Origin: Planomicrobium sp. YIM 101495
GTDB lineage: Bacteria > Bacillota > Bacilli > Bacillales_A > Planococcaceae
Length of the DNA stretch: 64,000 bases
Direction: 5' to 3'
Assembly (NCBI RefSeq): GCF_009707665.1
Contig: NZ_WLZW01000004.1
Span: 1-64,000 of the forward strand
Positions 8,856 through 18,317 of the stretch are shown in pieces. Within the stretch, counting starts at the first letter, position 1. The number at the start of each line of letters is the position of its first letter. A program made the translations under genes and the position numbers. The notes under the pieces are model-generated. The model saw only the letters and a list, made by a program, of their open reading frames with translations. It ran no database searches and was not told the DNA's origin.

Positions 8856-9140
8856 TTGTTAAAACCATTAGGAGATCGTGTCATTATTGAGCTCGTAGAA
8901 GCGGAAGAGATGACTTCAAGCGGAATCGTTCTGCCGGGATCGGCTCAGGAAAAACCGCAGGAAGGCAAAGTAATCGCTACAGGTAGCGGTGTCATCCGCG
9001 ACAATGGGGAGCGCACTGAACTGGAAGTCAAAGAAGGCGACCGGATCATCTTCTCGAAATATGCAGGAACTGAACTGAAATATGAAGGCAAAGAATATTT
9101 GATCATCCGTGAAAACGACATTTTAGCAATCGTCGGTTAA
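8856..9140 (+). CDS. groS: Co-chaperonin GroES
   Basis: GroES forms the heptameric lid of the GroEL chamber. The start is the TTG at 8856, giving the family N-terminus [23 protein letters not shown] sits at the right distance. Starting at 8838 would translate the ribosome site itself. The mobile loop ([19 protein letters not shown] region, about residues 16-34) is present. The 94-residue product is of normal length and is followed by groEL after 37 bases. Confidence 0.97.
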   Translation: MLKPLGDRVIIELVEAEEMTSSGIVLPGSAQEKPQEGKVIATGSGVIRDNGERTELEVKEGDRIIFSKYAGTELKYEGKEYLIIRENDILAIVG

Positions 9141-9162
9141 TCACTATCATATCATTCATTAG

Positions 9163-10809
<1,647 letters not shown>

Positions 10810-10813
10810 TAAA

Positions 10814-10859
10814 CACCCCACAACCTTGATATAACAGGGTTTGTGGGGTTGTTTTTTTA
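10814..10859 (+). terminator. Element-borne terminator after groEL
   Basis: CCCCACAACC pairs (one bulge) with GGTTTGTGGGG and is followed by TTGTTTTTTTA. It lies inside the element boundary, so the element supplies the terminator that now ends groEL. Confidence 0.85.
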
Positions 10860-10868
10860 TTTTAGGCA

Positions 10869-10884
10869 ACAAAAAGGCAACAAT
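10869..10884 (+). repeat. Putative integrase arm-type site, left
   Basis: ACAAAAAGGCAACAAT is shared exactly with 17860-17875 near the other end, and GGCAAC is repeated just upstream at 10865. Position next to int and near both att cores suggests arm-type integrase sites; this is inference. Confidence 0.5.
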
Positions 10885-10902
10885 GAAATTAATTTTACTC
10901 TT

Positions 10903-12072
10903 TTATTGCAGTTTTGCGGTCAATTCAGATAGGTGATTAGTGAATAATTGTGAAGCATTATCTTTTACATTTTTTGTCATGTGGCTGTAGATGTTCATTG
11001 TAGTATGAATATCGGTATGTCCGGCTCTTCTTTGTATTTCAGCAATTGGAACATTCGCTTCAATCAGCAATGAAATATTCGTATGTCGGAAGCTATGGGG
11101 GGTGATGTGCTTTTCGATGTCCATCTTCTTCATGAGTCGCTGCAAACGGATAGCAACCTTTTTCATTGTGGGCGGATAACCCTGTTCGTCAGCGAAGATG
11201 AACCCTTGATCGTTATATACTCTTCTGTTCTTCATTTTAACTTCCTTCTGCTGCTTTAAGTGCGCTTTCAGTAATTGGATAACAAATTGATCTAATTGGA
11301 ATTTGCGGATAGACCCCCTTGTTTTCGGAGTCAGCAGCTTAAAATCCTTTTTGCTATTCTTTGGATTGTAATAAGTCTTAGTGACGCTAATCTCATTTGT
11401 TTGAAAGTCGATGTCCGATTCTTTTAATGAAATCAACTCCCCAATGCGCAGCCCCGAATATGCCAGGGTAGCGAATACCACTAAATCATCTTTTAACCCT
11501 TCATCCTTTGCCAAGAGTAAAAACTTGGTCAACTCTTCACGATCTAAGAAGTTTTCCATTACCTCAGCTTCATCTTCCACAATATCTTTAGTCATACGTG
11601 GTTTTTCAAAGTGTTCAGTCGGATTATATTTAATCATCTTCAATTTAAGCGCATGAGTGAAAATCATTCGGCCAGTCGTATGGATGCTATCAAGATAGTT
11701 TGCGCTCATGGTCAAACTCAAAGTGTCTAAATGTTCCTGATACATGCTCATTGTGATGCTGCTTATAGGGTGATGCTCCCAAGCGTCCAGTAGCCGCTTC
11801 CCTGCTATTGATCTAGCCCGGACGCTAGAAACCTTAGCCCGCTTCTCATAATGCGCCAACCATTGCTGAAAGAAGTCACCAAATGTCATTTTCGACTCTT
11901 TTAAATATGTCCCTTGCTTTAATTCTTCTTCAATGCGCCGGGCTTCATGCTTTGCTGCTGTTTTAGTACGAAAGCCGGACTTTCTGATTTTTGTATACTT
12001 CCCGCTCACCGGGTCTTTGCCAGCACTTATTACATATTCCCAAGAACCGCTTTTCTCTCGAAAGTGTGCCAT
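10903..12072 (-). CDS. int: Tyrosine site-specific integrase
   Basis: This recombinase integrates and excises the element at the groEL 3' end. It has an N-terminal AP2-like arm-binding domain (about residues 1-55), a SAM-like core-binding domain (about 60-165) and a C-terminal catalytic domain with arginine in YSGLRIGEL, HSFRHTNI with the H-x-x-R pair and the nucleophile tyrosine in TTMNIYSH. The 389-residue length is normal for ICE/phage integrases. The gene points toward the left att site, with the stop 94 bases from the att core. Confidence 0.95.
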   Translation of the reverse strand: MAHFREKSGSWEYVISAGKDPVSGKYTKIRKSGFRTKTAAKHEARRIEEELKQGTYLKESKMTFGDFFQQWLAHYEKRAKVSSVRARSIAGKRLLDAWEHHPISSITMSMYQEHLDTLSLTMSANYLDSIHTTGRMIFTHALKLKMIKYNPTEHFEKPRMTKDIVEDEAEVMENFLDREELTKFLLLAKDEGLKDDLVVFATLAYSGLRIGELISLKESDIDFQTNEISVTKTYYNPKNSKKDFKLLTPKTRGSIRKFQLDQFVIQLLKAHLKQQKEVKMKNRRVYNDQGFIFADEQGYPPTMKKVAIRLQRLMKKMDIEKHITPHSFRHTNISLLIEANVPIAEIQRRAGHTDIHTTMNIYSHMTKNVKDNASQLFTNHLSELTAKLQ

Positions 12073-12109
12073 CTTCTATTACCTCCTCTTTCTTATATCT
12101 TGTAAAAAC

Positions 12110-12203
12110 ATCGTAATTATCGTAATAGCGTAATATCCCCTTGCTATCACTGGCTTCAGCCCATTACGATAAATTTCCTCATCGTCATTAGATTACGATA
12201 AAT
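12110..12203. repeat. Iteron-like ATTACGAT repeats between int and repressor
   Basis: Four copies of ATTACGAT occur, two inverted at 12110-12117 and 12119-12126 and two direct at 12163-12170 and 12192-12199 (both extended to ATTACGATAAAT). The sequence at 12180-12199 matches 15654-15673 inside the replication gene at 19 of 20 positions. ATCGTCATTA at 12181 is the complement of the TAATGACGA repeats in that gene. Candidate binding sites for the element's replication protein or integrase/excisionase. Confidence 0.6.
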
Positions 12204-12214
12204 ATGGCGATGGC

Positions 12215-12709
12215 CTATTTTTTAAGTAAATTTTCTAATGCTTTTTTAATTTCAACCTGCTTCTTTTTATCAATAAATAACTCTATTGAATCAGTATCTT
12301 CAGCAATATATAATGCATCCTCTAAAATAATTTCCATAACTTGTGTTATGAATAGGGTTGAATTTCTATCAATAGGTTTACCATCGTACGAATATTTACG
12401 GAGTGTAGCCCCTTGAATGAAATCTTTTAAATCTTGATCTTTTGTGTTTTCAATAACATGGGCTATTTTCTTTTCGTCTCCTCCTGCAATATATCCAGCA
12501 GCAAACATTAGATCGTTATAATCTGTTCCCAAAGCCTTAGCAATTTTTTTCAAAACATCTGGGTTGGGCTTTCTTCCTTTTTGGGTGCGTGGATCGTAAC
12601 CTTTCTCCAGTGTACTTAGATAGGTATGACTTATACCTGCTTCGTCTGATACTGTTCTTAATGACTTTTTCCCTCTTAATTTCCGCAAATACTCCCCGAA
12701 TTCATTCAT
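12215..12709 (-). CDS. XRE-family repressor (Stl/CI-like)
   Basis: The N-terminal helix-turn-helix (about residues 5-65, with SLRTVSDEAGISHTYLSTLEKG) is followed by a 95-residue C-terminal region without a recognised peptidase motif. At 164 residues and next to int, divergent from a second XRE gene, it fits the master repressor of a satellite or phage. The lack of a visible Ser-Lys autocleavage domain suggests it is not induced by RecA cleavage, but by an antirepressor or other signal; that is inference. AAGGAGCG precedes the ATG. Confidence 0.82.
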   Translation of the reverse strand: MNEFGEYLRKLRGKKSLRTVSDEAGISHTYLSTLEKGYDPRTQKGRKPNPDVLKKIAKALGTDYNDLMFAAGYIAGGDEKKIAHVIENTKDQDLKDFIQGATLRKYSYDGKPIDRNSTLFITQVMEIILEDALYIAEDTDSIELFIDKKKQVEIKKALENLLKK

Positions 12710-12727
12710 TTGTATCGCTCCTTAATA

Positions 12728-12784
12728 GTTATACTTTACATAATTGTATACCATGGTTGACATAGTAGCAAGTTATATTATATA
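12728..12784 (+). promoter_or_regulatory. Lysogeny-switch control region: operator and rightward promoter
   Basis: TTGACA at 12757-12762 and TATATA at 12779-12784, 16 bases apart, form a promoter for the rightward genes. Inverted half-sites TTATAC at 12729 and GTATA at 12746 lie between the divergent start codons and are candidate operators for the XRE repressor. Confidence 0.6.
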
Positions 12785-12806
12785 CTTGTGGCAGGAGGTG
12801 GAATTC

Positions 12807-13037
12807 ATGATTAACAATAAACTGAAATTATTTAGGAAAGAAAGAGGTATGTCAGTTACCGAACTTGCTAAAAGATCCAAACTAAGTCGCATTACAGTTA
12901 GTAACGTGGAGAATGGTTTCAGCAACCCAACTATTAAAACGATTTCTGCAATCTGCGAAGTTTTAGGAAAAGAGCCGAAGGATATTTTTTTTACCGATGT
13001 TGTAAACCATGGTGTACAAAAAGAGGAGGTGCGCTAA
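12807..13037 (+). CDS. Small XRE-family regulator (Cro/Str-like)
   Basis: A 76-residue protein that is nearly all helix-turn-helix (MSVTELAKRSKLSRITVSNVENG at about residues 15-37, spaced as in the family). The start at 12807 follows CAGGAGGTGGAATTC; an upstream in-frame start would precede the promoter. It is divergent from the larger repressor and begins the rightward operon, the place of cro or str. The stop is followed within two bases by the next start. Confidence 0.85.
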   Translation: MINNKLKLFRKERGMSVTELAKRSKLSRITVSNVENGFSNPTIKTISAICEVLGKEPKDIFFTDVVNHGVQKEEVR

Positions 13038-13038
13038 T

Positions 13039-13338
13039 ATGATTCACATTGAATTGAATGAAGAAGAAATGAAAGAAATCTATATAAAAATGGTGGAAGA
13101 GAAGTTGGTGGATCTTGAAGCGGAAACATTCTTTTTGAATAGCAAGCAGCTTCAAAAGTTTGTGGGGATTGGGTGGAATTCAATCACTAGCCATTTAATG
13201 AGTGACCCAAACTTTCCAGCTATCAGATTAGGCAATAAATGGTTATTCCCCCGCCATGAAGTTGAGCAGTACATGAAGAAATATTATCAAGCTGTCCGAG
13301 ACAGTGGTGGCGACATTATCAAATATAAAAGGAAGTGA
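13039..13338 (+). CDS. Excisionase-like DNA-binding protein (DUF771 type)
   Basis: A 99-residue protein. The C-terminal half (FLNSKQLQKFVGIGWNS, then AIRLGNKWLFPRHEVEQYMKK) resembles the winged HTH of Xis/DUF771 proteins, in which the last helix reads 'KW.F.R.EVE.Y'. The start at 13039 follows GAGGAGGTGCGCTAAT. Its position between the Cro-like gene and the replication genes is that of xis in SaPI-like islands. Excisionase function is inferred. Confidence 0.7.
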   Translation: MIHIELNEEEMKEIYIKMVEEKLVDLEAETFFLNSKQLQKFVGIGWNSITSHLMSDPNFPAIRLGNKWLFPRHEVEQYMKKYYQAVRDSGGDIIKYKRK

Positions 13339-13343
13339 ACCGA

Positions 13344-14171
13344 ATGGAGAACGCAAACCTAAAGGCAGCTATCGCATACAGTCAGCGGCTTCAGTGGGCG
13401 GTGTTCCCTCTTCATTCAATTGAAGGCGGTCAGTGTACGTGTAAGCGGTCATGCGGCAGTCCTGGCAAGCATCCAAGGACTCAAAACGGTTTGAAGGATG
13501 CTACAACAAATGTTGTAGTTATTGAAAAATGGTTCACGATGTGGCCGGACAGTAATATTGGAGTCGCCACAGGGGTCGCTAGTGGATTTTGGGCATTAGA
13601 CGTTGACCGTCATGGGGTAAATGGTTTTGAAGCATTGGAGCAGCTAACGGATCACTTTGGAAAGCTGCCGGACACGGTCGAAGCCATTACAGGCGGTGAC
13701 GGTTCGCATTTACTCTTTAAGCATCATGAAGGAATCGGCAACAAAGCGGATTTACTGCCAGGAATTGACGTTCGGGGCGAGGGTGGATATATCGCAGTTT
13801 CCCCTTCCAAGCATCAAAGCGGCAAAATTTATAGTTGGGAACTTTCGAGTCACCCTTTGGAAATTAACATCGCAGAAGCCCCACAGTGGCTATTGAACAT
13901 GGTCAACAAACCAAAGGCAGCAACGCCCGTTAAACAGCCGACAGGGCACTGGCAAATGCTGATGAATGGCATATCAGAGGGCGGCAGAAATTCGGCAGCG
14001 ACTTCATTAGCCGGGCATCTTTTCCGCAGATACGTTGAACCTTCCTTAATCGTGGAAATCATGCAGCTATGGAACGGACGCAATGATCCCCCTCTTGAGC
14101 AAAGGGAATTGGAAATCATCATCAATTCAATTGCTGGCAAGGAATTAGCCCGGAGAAAAGGAGGTAAGTAA
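13344..14171 (+). CDS. Bifunctional primase/polymerase N-terminal (prim-pol) protein
   Basis: The prim-pol domain spans most of the first 190 residues: AVFPLHSIEGGQCTC and CGSPGKHPR (metal-binding Cys/His region), NIGVATGVASGFWALDVDRH with the catalytic Asp pair, and TGGDGSHLLFKH with the conserved histidine. It ends with a short helical region rather than a helicase. An ATG at 13344 fits GGAAG spacing better than GTG 13335. The stop overlaps the next start (ATGG), so primase and helicase are split into coupled genes. Confidence 0.88.
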   Translation: MENANLKAAIAYSQRLQWAVFPLHSIEGGQCTCKRSCGSPGKHPRTQNGLKDATTNVVVIEKWFTMWPDSNIGVATGVASGFWALDVDRHGVNGFEALEQLTDHFGKLPDTVEAITGGDGSHLLFKHHEGIGNKADLLPGIDVRGEGGYIAVSPSKHQSGKIYSWELSSHPLEINIAEAPQWLLNMVNKPKAATPVKQPTGHWQMLMNGISEGGRNSAATSLAGHLFRRYVEPSLIVEIMQLWNGRNDPPLEQRELEIIINSIAGKELARRKGGK

Positions 14172-15793
14172 TGGAGAATGTAATTGCTTTAGAGGAATTG
14201 GAACAAAACAAAGATGTCGGTTCTGAAGAACGCAAAACGCAAGCGCAAATATTAGTGGGCCTGGCATCCGATATGCTGCTATTTTATGACGAGCAAGGCA
14301 GCGCATACGCCAAGGTTAAAGTAAAAAATCATCATGAAATATGGCCCATCCGATCCAGCGACTTGAAACTGATTCTTATTGGCCGCTACCTGGAATTGAA
14401 CGAAGATAAAGCCCCAGGCGGACAAGCGATGTCAGACGCTTTAACTGCATTGGAAGCGAAAGCACGAATTCATGGAGAAAAAAGCAACGTTCATGTCCGA
14501 ATTGCTGAAACGGAAGATGCAATCTATTTAGATCTTTGCAATGAAGAGTGGCAAGTCGTGGAAATAAAAAAAGAGGGCTGGCAAGTGGTCGATGAATCCC
14601 CCGTTTACTTCAAACGGTCGAGAATCATGCAGCCAATCGCAGCACCTACTAAAAATGGTCGTGTGGAGGATTTAAAGCCGTTCATTAACTTTAATGATGA
14701 ATCAGATTATAAGTTAATTATAGCATGGTTACTATCGACATTCAAAGAAGATTCGCCCTTCCCTATCCTTACCATACAGGGCGAACAAGGTTCATCTAAA
14801 AGCACCACAACCAAGGTTTTAAGGGCATTGATTGACCCGTCCAGCTTGCCGCTCCGAGCATTGCCGAAGGACGAAAAGGATCTCGCTATTGCGGCCAACA
14901 ATACATGGATATTGGCGTTTGATAATTTAAGTGGTTTGTCTAATCCAATGTCTGATGCCCTGGCGAAGCTATCAACAGGCGGTGGATTGGCTACCCGAAA
15001 ACTATACAGTGATGATGAGGAATCCGTATTCCAAATTATGCGCCCGGCTATCCTAAACGGCATTGACGACATTGGAAAGCGGCAGGATTTATTAGACCGC
15101 TCCATTGTGATAAACCTCCCATCTATTCCGGAAAGCAAACGGACGGATGAAAAGACGTTTTGGAAAGAATTCAATTCGAAGAAATCAGACATACTAGGCG
15201 CACTTTGTACCATCATAAGTGGCGCACTTGCTCGCTTGCCGACTACAACGTTAGCCAGCAAGCCGAGAATGGCCGACTTTGCCTTATGGATCACGGCAGC
15301 GGAGAAGTCCTTAGAATGGCATCCTGGCGAGTTTATGGCTATCTACAATAGCAACCGTGACAAAGCTATTGACCAAGGGTTAGAATCAGATCCCTTTGCT
15401 ACCGCAGTAATGGAATTAATCAAGCGCAATGATGAGTGGATCGGCAATGCTTCACAACTTCTATCTGAAGCCGCACGTTTTGCGGATGAGCGCACAACTA
15501 GGAGCAACGCATGGCCGACTGCCAGGAGCGTCCGAAATCGTCTAAGGCGCATCAATCCAGCTTTAAAGAAAAAGTCCATCCTCTATGTCGAATGGGAGAA
15601 TAAAATGAGCAAAACGCTAAAGCTTGCCATTATTAATGACGATAAATCCAAAACATCGCCATTAGATTACGATGAAGAAAAAACATCGTCATTGCTTAAA
15701 GTCAGTGATACCAAGGCTAATGACGATAATGACGATAATGACGATAATTCCTCTCTACTTCTATTAGAACAGGAAGAGGATTTAGTTTTATGA
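14171..15793 (+). CDS. Element replication ATPase/helicase (Rep-like)
   Basis: A 540-residue protein found beside prim-pol genes on satellites and integrative elements. The P-loop is GEQGSSKST at about residues 205-213 and the Walker B-like strand is WILAFDNLS near residue 250; QIMRPAILNGID and DLLDRSIVINLP follow as in primase-associated AAA+ helicases. The C-terminus (about residues 485-525) is low-complexity Asn/Asp-rich, and the DNA there carries tandem repeats that may form the origin. It is coupled to the prim-pol gene upstream. Confidence 0.85.
   Translation: MENVIALEELEQNKDVGSEERKTQAQILVGLASDMLLFYDEQGSAYAKVKVKNHHEIWPIRSSDLKLILIGRYLELNEDKAPGGQAMSDALTALEAKARIHGEKSNVHVRIAETEDAIYLDLCNEEWQVVEIKKEGWQVVDESPVYFKRSRIMQPIAAPTKNGRVEDLKPFINFNDESDYKLIIAWLLSTFKEDSPFPILTIQGEQGSSKSTTTKVLRALIDPSSLPLRALPKDEKDLAIAANNTWILAFDNLSGLSNPMSDALAKLSTGGGLATRKLYSDDEESVFQIMRPAILNGIDDIGKRQDLLDRSIVINLPSIPESKRTDEKTFWKEFNSKKSDILGALCTIISGALARLPTTTLASKPRMADFALWITAAEKSLEWHPGEFMAIYNSNRDKAIDQGLESDPFATAVMELIKRNDEWIGNASQLLSEAARFADERTTRSNAWPTARSVRNRLRRINPALKKKSILYVEWENKMSKTLKLAIINDDKSKTSPLDYDEEKTSSLLKVSDTKANDDNDDNDDNSSLLLLEQEEDLVL
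15634..15744 (+). repeat. Tandem TAATGACGA repeats, putative element origin
   Basis: Within the 3' end of the replication gene, TAATGACGA occurs in tandem three times at 15718-15744, again at 15634-15642 and inverted at 15685-15693. ATTACGAT at 15666 lies in a 20-base block (15654-15673) matched at 12180-12199. Iterons inside or just after rep are typical of SaPI-like origins; the assignment is inference. Confidence 0.6.
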
Positions 15794-16212
15794 GTGAAGC
15801 CGTGAAAATGATAGAACATCTTGAATCTATCGGACACGGATTAATATTGGAGGGTGACAGCTTGCGGATCTTGCGAGGGCAGACCCTCCCGCACTCATTC
15901 AAAAGTGAGTTGGTTAAACAGAAGCATAATATAATGGATGCTTTAAGGCAGGATGAGCAGATTAAAGAAATTGGTGGAATGGTCGGTATCACTGGCACTC
16001 TTTACTTATGGTCTGTTAGTCGCTTCAGTACCGCTTATATGGAAATGATGGGTGGTGGATGGATTGCCTATCGTGAAAGTTATGTGCCCGGCAAGAGCAC
16101 CGCCAGCAGCTATAAACTCATAAGTGAAGGGAATACGTTTGATTATGTATTCAGCAAGTATAAAAGCTACATCGAATATACAACCGAGAAGAGAAAAAAT
16201 GTGACGAATTGA
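15790..16212 (+). CDS. Element protein with TubC-N-like domain, unknown function
   Basis: The 140-residue protein overlaps the replication gene by four bases. The first 55 residues (LESIGHGLILEGDSLRIL, then SELVKQKHNIMDAL) resemble the small TubC N-terminal docking-type domain often encoded after phage and plasmid primases. The rest (TGTLYLWSVSRFSTAYMEMMGGGW) is not recognised. Tight coupling suggests a part in replication. The assignment rests on pattern resemblance. Confidence 0.6.
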   Translation: MSEAVKMIEHLESIGHGLILEGDSLRILRGQTLPHSFKSELVKQKHNIMDALRQDEQIKEIGGMVGITGTLYLWSVSRFSTAYMEMMGGGWIAYRESYVPGKSTASSYKLISEGNTFDYVFSKYKSYIEYTTEKRKNVTN

Positions 16213-16254
16213 AATATGCAACTCAACAATTAAACTAATGGAGGAATGGACAAT

Positions 16255-16833
16255 ATGACAAAAGCGATTGAAGAACATTACGAAAAAGCCAAACAACGCC
16301 AGGTAAAAATCGAAGAACTGAAACAGAAGATCCAGCAGAATAAAACGGATCTTGTCAGTAAACAGGCAGCTTACAAAAACAGTGTGGCAGAAGGTGACGA
16401 CGTTTTAACAGATTCCCTCTTTCATGAAGTGGAAGCGTTGCAGTCGCAAATCAAAGCCGATGAACACAAATTCCGCACGCTGAACGATGCCACGTCAGAA
16501 TTCCTTAAAGCGGACGCGGTGGCCGTCGTGAAGTCTTACACGGACGATGTGCGGGCGGTTCACCAGGAGAAAGCGGATAACGCATTGCTGGCGGTAGAGG
16601 AAGCGAAACAGGCGTATATCAAAGCCTTGGACGTTGTGGACGGTATCGACGATGCTTTCAAGGCTGATACACGCAAATATCAGCAGCTTATCAAGAAACG
16701 GAATCTCACAAAGGCAGACGTAAACACAGACGGGAATATTCTGCTTCATAAAATTGAATATCCGACAGATATCATTCCGCGGAAAATCAATCTCGGGGTA
16801 AGCAGCGAAGATATTAAAGAAGGAGGAAATTAA
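16255..16833 (+). CDS. Coiled-coil element protein, unknown
   Basis: I do not recognise this 192-residue protein. It is highly charged and mostly helical, with long coiled-coil stretches (residues about 5-60 and 100-140). The start at 16255 has GGAGG ten bases upstream; ATG 16246 is too close to it. It is followed after one base by another small gene. Base composition is more GC-rich than the neighbouring element genes, closer to the host, which hints at a separate origin within the element. Confidence 0.65.
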   Translation: MTKAIEEHYEKAKQRQVKIEELKQKIQQNKTDLVSKQAAYKNSVAEGDDVLTDSLFHEVEALQSQIKADEHKFRTLNDATSEFLKADAVAVVKSYTDDVRAVHQEKADNALLAVEEAKQAYIKALDVVDGIDDAFKADTRKYQQLIKKRNLTKADVNTDGNILLHKIEYPTDIIPRKINLGVSSEDIKEGGN

Positions 16834-16834
16834 T

Positions 16835-17050
16835 ATGTCGAAATTAAAAATGCCAACAGATCTGAAAAAACTTTTAGCAGTACAGGGTGCGAATGATGAA
16901 GCGATCCAGCTAGTGGAAAGCTATTTCAACAGCCAAGCAGAAGCTCTTGTAGAACAATCAAGGACGGAGCAGCAGGAACGGCCGAAACAGCAGTCGGAAA
17001 CTCCACGATCCAAGCAAGAGATGGCAAGACAAGCACGCCTAATTAAGTGA
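16835..17050 (+). CDS. Small element protein, unknown
   Basis: A 71-residue hydrophilic protein with a glutamine- and glutamate-rich middle (QEERPKQQSETPRSKQE). No domain is recognised. GGAGG precedes the ATG and overlaps the end of the upstream gene, so the two are probably translated together. Confidence 0.6.
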   Translation: MSKLKMPTDLKKLLAVQGANDEAIQLVESYFNSQAEALVEQSRTEQQERPKQQSETPRSKQEMARQARLIK

Positions 17051-17147
17051 AAACTGCTGCTTAGTGAGGGAGTTTATGGCGTTTTCTGTCATGCTAAATT
17101 CCCATGAAAGCCAGCTATAGCAATCATTGAGTGAAGGGGGTGGGGGT

Positions 17148-17363
17148 ATGGTCAAGGAAAGACGGTTAAACAAGCCCAGCGACATTAAGAACCTCATGGC
17201 AGAACAGATTAACCAATTGCGGAATAATGCCGAGTTAGACCCTGTTCAAAAAGCTAAAGCTATAGGGTACTTAGCTAATACGTCATTATCTGCATACAAA
17301 GAAGGCGAAGGCATGGAGAAATTGGAGAAAATACAAAAAATGCTGGAAGAAAGGGGTTACTAA
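17148..17363 (+). CDS. Small element protein, unknown
   Basis: A 71-residue charged helical protein (LMAEQINQLRNNAELDPVQK). The ATG at 17148 follows a G-rich ribosome site (GAAGGGGGTGGGGGT); the in-frame GTG at 17127 would put that site inside the gene. It sits 100 bases after the previous gene and two bases before the next. No function can be given. Confidence 0.55.
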   Translation: MVKERRLNKPSDIKNLMAEQINQLRNNAELDPVQKAKAIGYLANTSLSAYKEGEGMEKLEKIQKMLEERGY

Positions 17364-17365
17364 TT

Positions 17366-17560
17366 ATGAGCATCTTAAACGCAGCAAGACGGATTGAACA
17401 GCAGTTATCCAAAAAGAAAGCTGATTCAGTAGTTAAATTCTTTGATAGTCATGAAGCATATCAAGAAGCATTTAATGGAGGAACGATCCGCAGCAATGAC
17501 ATTTGCTTTATAAACGATGTGCCGGATGATGACCCGGATGAAGGAAGCGTGATCCAATGA
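17366..17560 (+). CDS. Small element protein, unknown
   Basis: A 64-residue protein with a basic N-terminus and acidic C-terminus (NDVPDDDPDEGSVIQ). It starts two bases after the previous stop, with GAAAGGGG as ribosome site, and overlaps the next gene by four bases. Unknown. Confidence 0.55.
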   Translation: MSILNAARRIEQQLSKKKADSVVKFFDSHEAYQEAFNGGTIRSNDICFINDVPDDDPDEGSVIQ

Positions 17561-17745
17561 GTTTAAGAGACAAGGCGCAGGCGTTGGAACGCAGGGTGAA
17601 GCCGAAGCCACAGAGCGTTGAATTCATTATAAGGATCAATCCTTGTTATGAGTGTGAAGGGTGCGAGAAGTGCGAGGAATACTATCAAGAAATTGAAGGC
17701 GATCCGCATGGGAAGGTTATCAATGTAGAAGGTGAAGAAGATTGA
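17557..17745 (+). CDS. Small cysteine-rich element protein, unknown
   Basis: A 62-residue protein with a compact cluster of four cysteines (NPCYECEGCEKCEEYYQ), suited to bind a metal ion. It is the last gene of the element operon and starts inside the previous stop (ATGA). A terminator follows within ten bases. Function unknown. Confidence 0.55.
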   Translation: MSLRDKAQALERRVKPKPQSVEFIIRINPCYECEGCEKCEEYYQEIEGDPHGKVINVEGEED

Positions 17746-17753
17746 ATGGAGAG

Positions 17754-17779
17754 GGCGACTTGTAACCGAGTCGCTTTTT
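17754..17779 (+). terminator. Terminator of the element operon
   Basis: GCGACT at 17755-17760 pairs with AGTCGC at 17769-17774 (extended by a G-C pair) and is followed by TTTTTC. Confidence 0.7.
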
Positions 17780-17859
17780 CTTATGGGCAATATTAGCGGC
17801 CTAACAGACAATTACCCGCAGTCGAAAAGTTAGCGGGCTTAGAATCGCAATGCCAGGGG

Positions 17860-17875
17860 ACAAAAAGGCAACAAT
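17860..17875 (+). repeat. Putative integrase arm-type site, right
   Basis: ACAAAAAGGCAACAAT is identical to 10869-10884. A second, partial copy (GGCAATAAT) follows. It lies 111 bases before the attR core in a 240-base stretch without genes. Confidence 0.5.
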
Positions 17876-17986
17876 TCGGCAATAATGGATTGATTCAGTA
17901 GAACAGACTATGAAAAAGAAAGTAGATTTTATGAGGTGAAACAGTGTATTCAATAGAAGGAAAAACCCCAAAAAACAGCTAAGTCA

Positions 17987-18004
17987 ATGGGCGGCATGAT
18001 GTAA
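17987..18004 (+). repeat. attR core, duplicated groEL end
   Basis: Exact second copy of the last 18 bases of groEL. Downstream bases are the original continuation of the chromosome after groEL. Confidence 0.93.
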
Positions 18005-18025
18005 GCTGTACCATTTCACGAAATA

Positions 18026-18074
18026 AGAAGAAACCCCGAACGAGCAATGGCTCGTTCGGGGTTTCTTCTGTTTT
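18026..18074 (+). terminator. Original groEL terminator, separated by the insertion
   Basis: A perfect 20-bp stem (18026-18045 with 18050-18069, loop AATG) followed by GTTTT. Its place 22 bases after the att core is what is expected for the native groEL terminator before integration. Confidence 0.88.
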
Positions 18075-18205
18075 GTGGTTGGAGGCGAGGAGTGGTGGAA
18101 TGCGCCGTTTTGGGAAAAACGCAACCAAATGCTCCTGCATCGCTTCGCTGCTTCGTCGCAGAAGCAGCGGCCGGACTACCTCAGTCCACCGCTCCCGCAA
18201 CCAAC
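18075..18205. repeat. Imperfect 130-base inverted repeat region
   Basis: GTGGTTGGAGGCGAGGAG at 18075 is partly complementary to CTCCCGCAACCAAC at 18192-18205, and an inner hairpin GCTGCTTC/GAAGCAGC lies near 18150. ORFs across it show no protein character. It may be a dispersed repeat or a structured RNA. The remainder up to 18317 shows nothing I can name. Confidence 0.4.
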
Positions 18206-18317
18206 CTCAAAAAGAACTACACCAAAAACAATCCGAAGAAAAATGTTCTTTTCTCCGGCTTGTTTTTGATTAAGTTTGATGCGGTTTTGGAGGAGAGCAT
18301 CCGGCTCCGTCTTTTTC

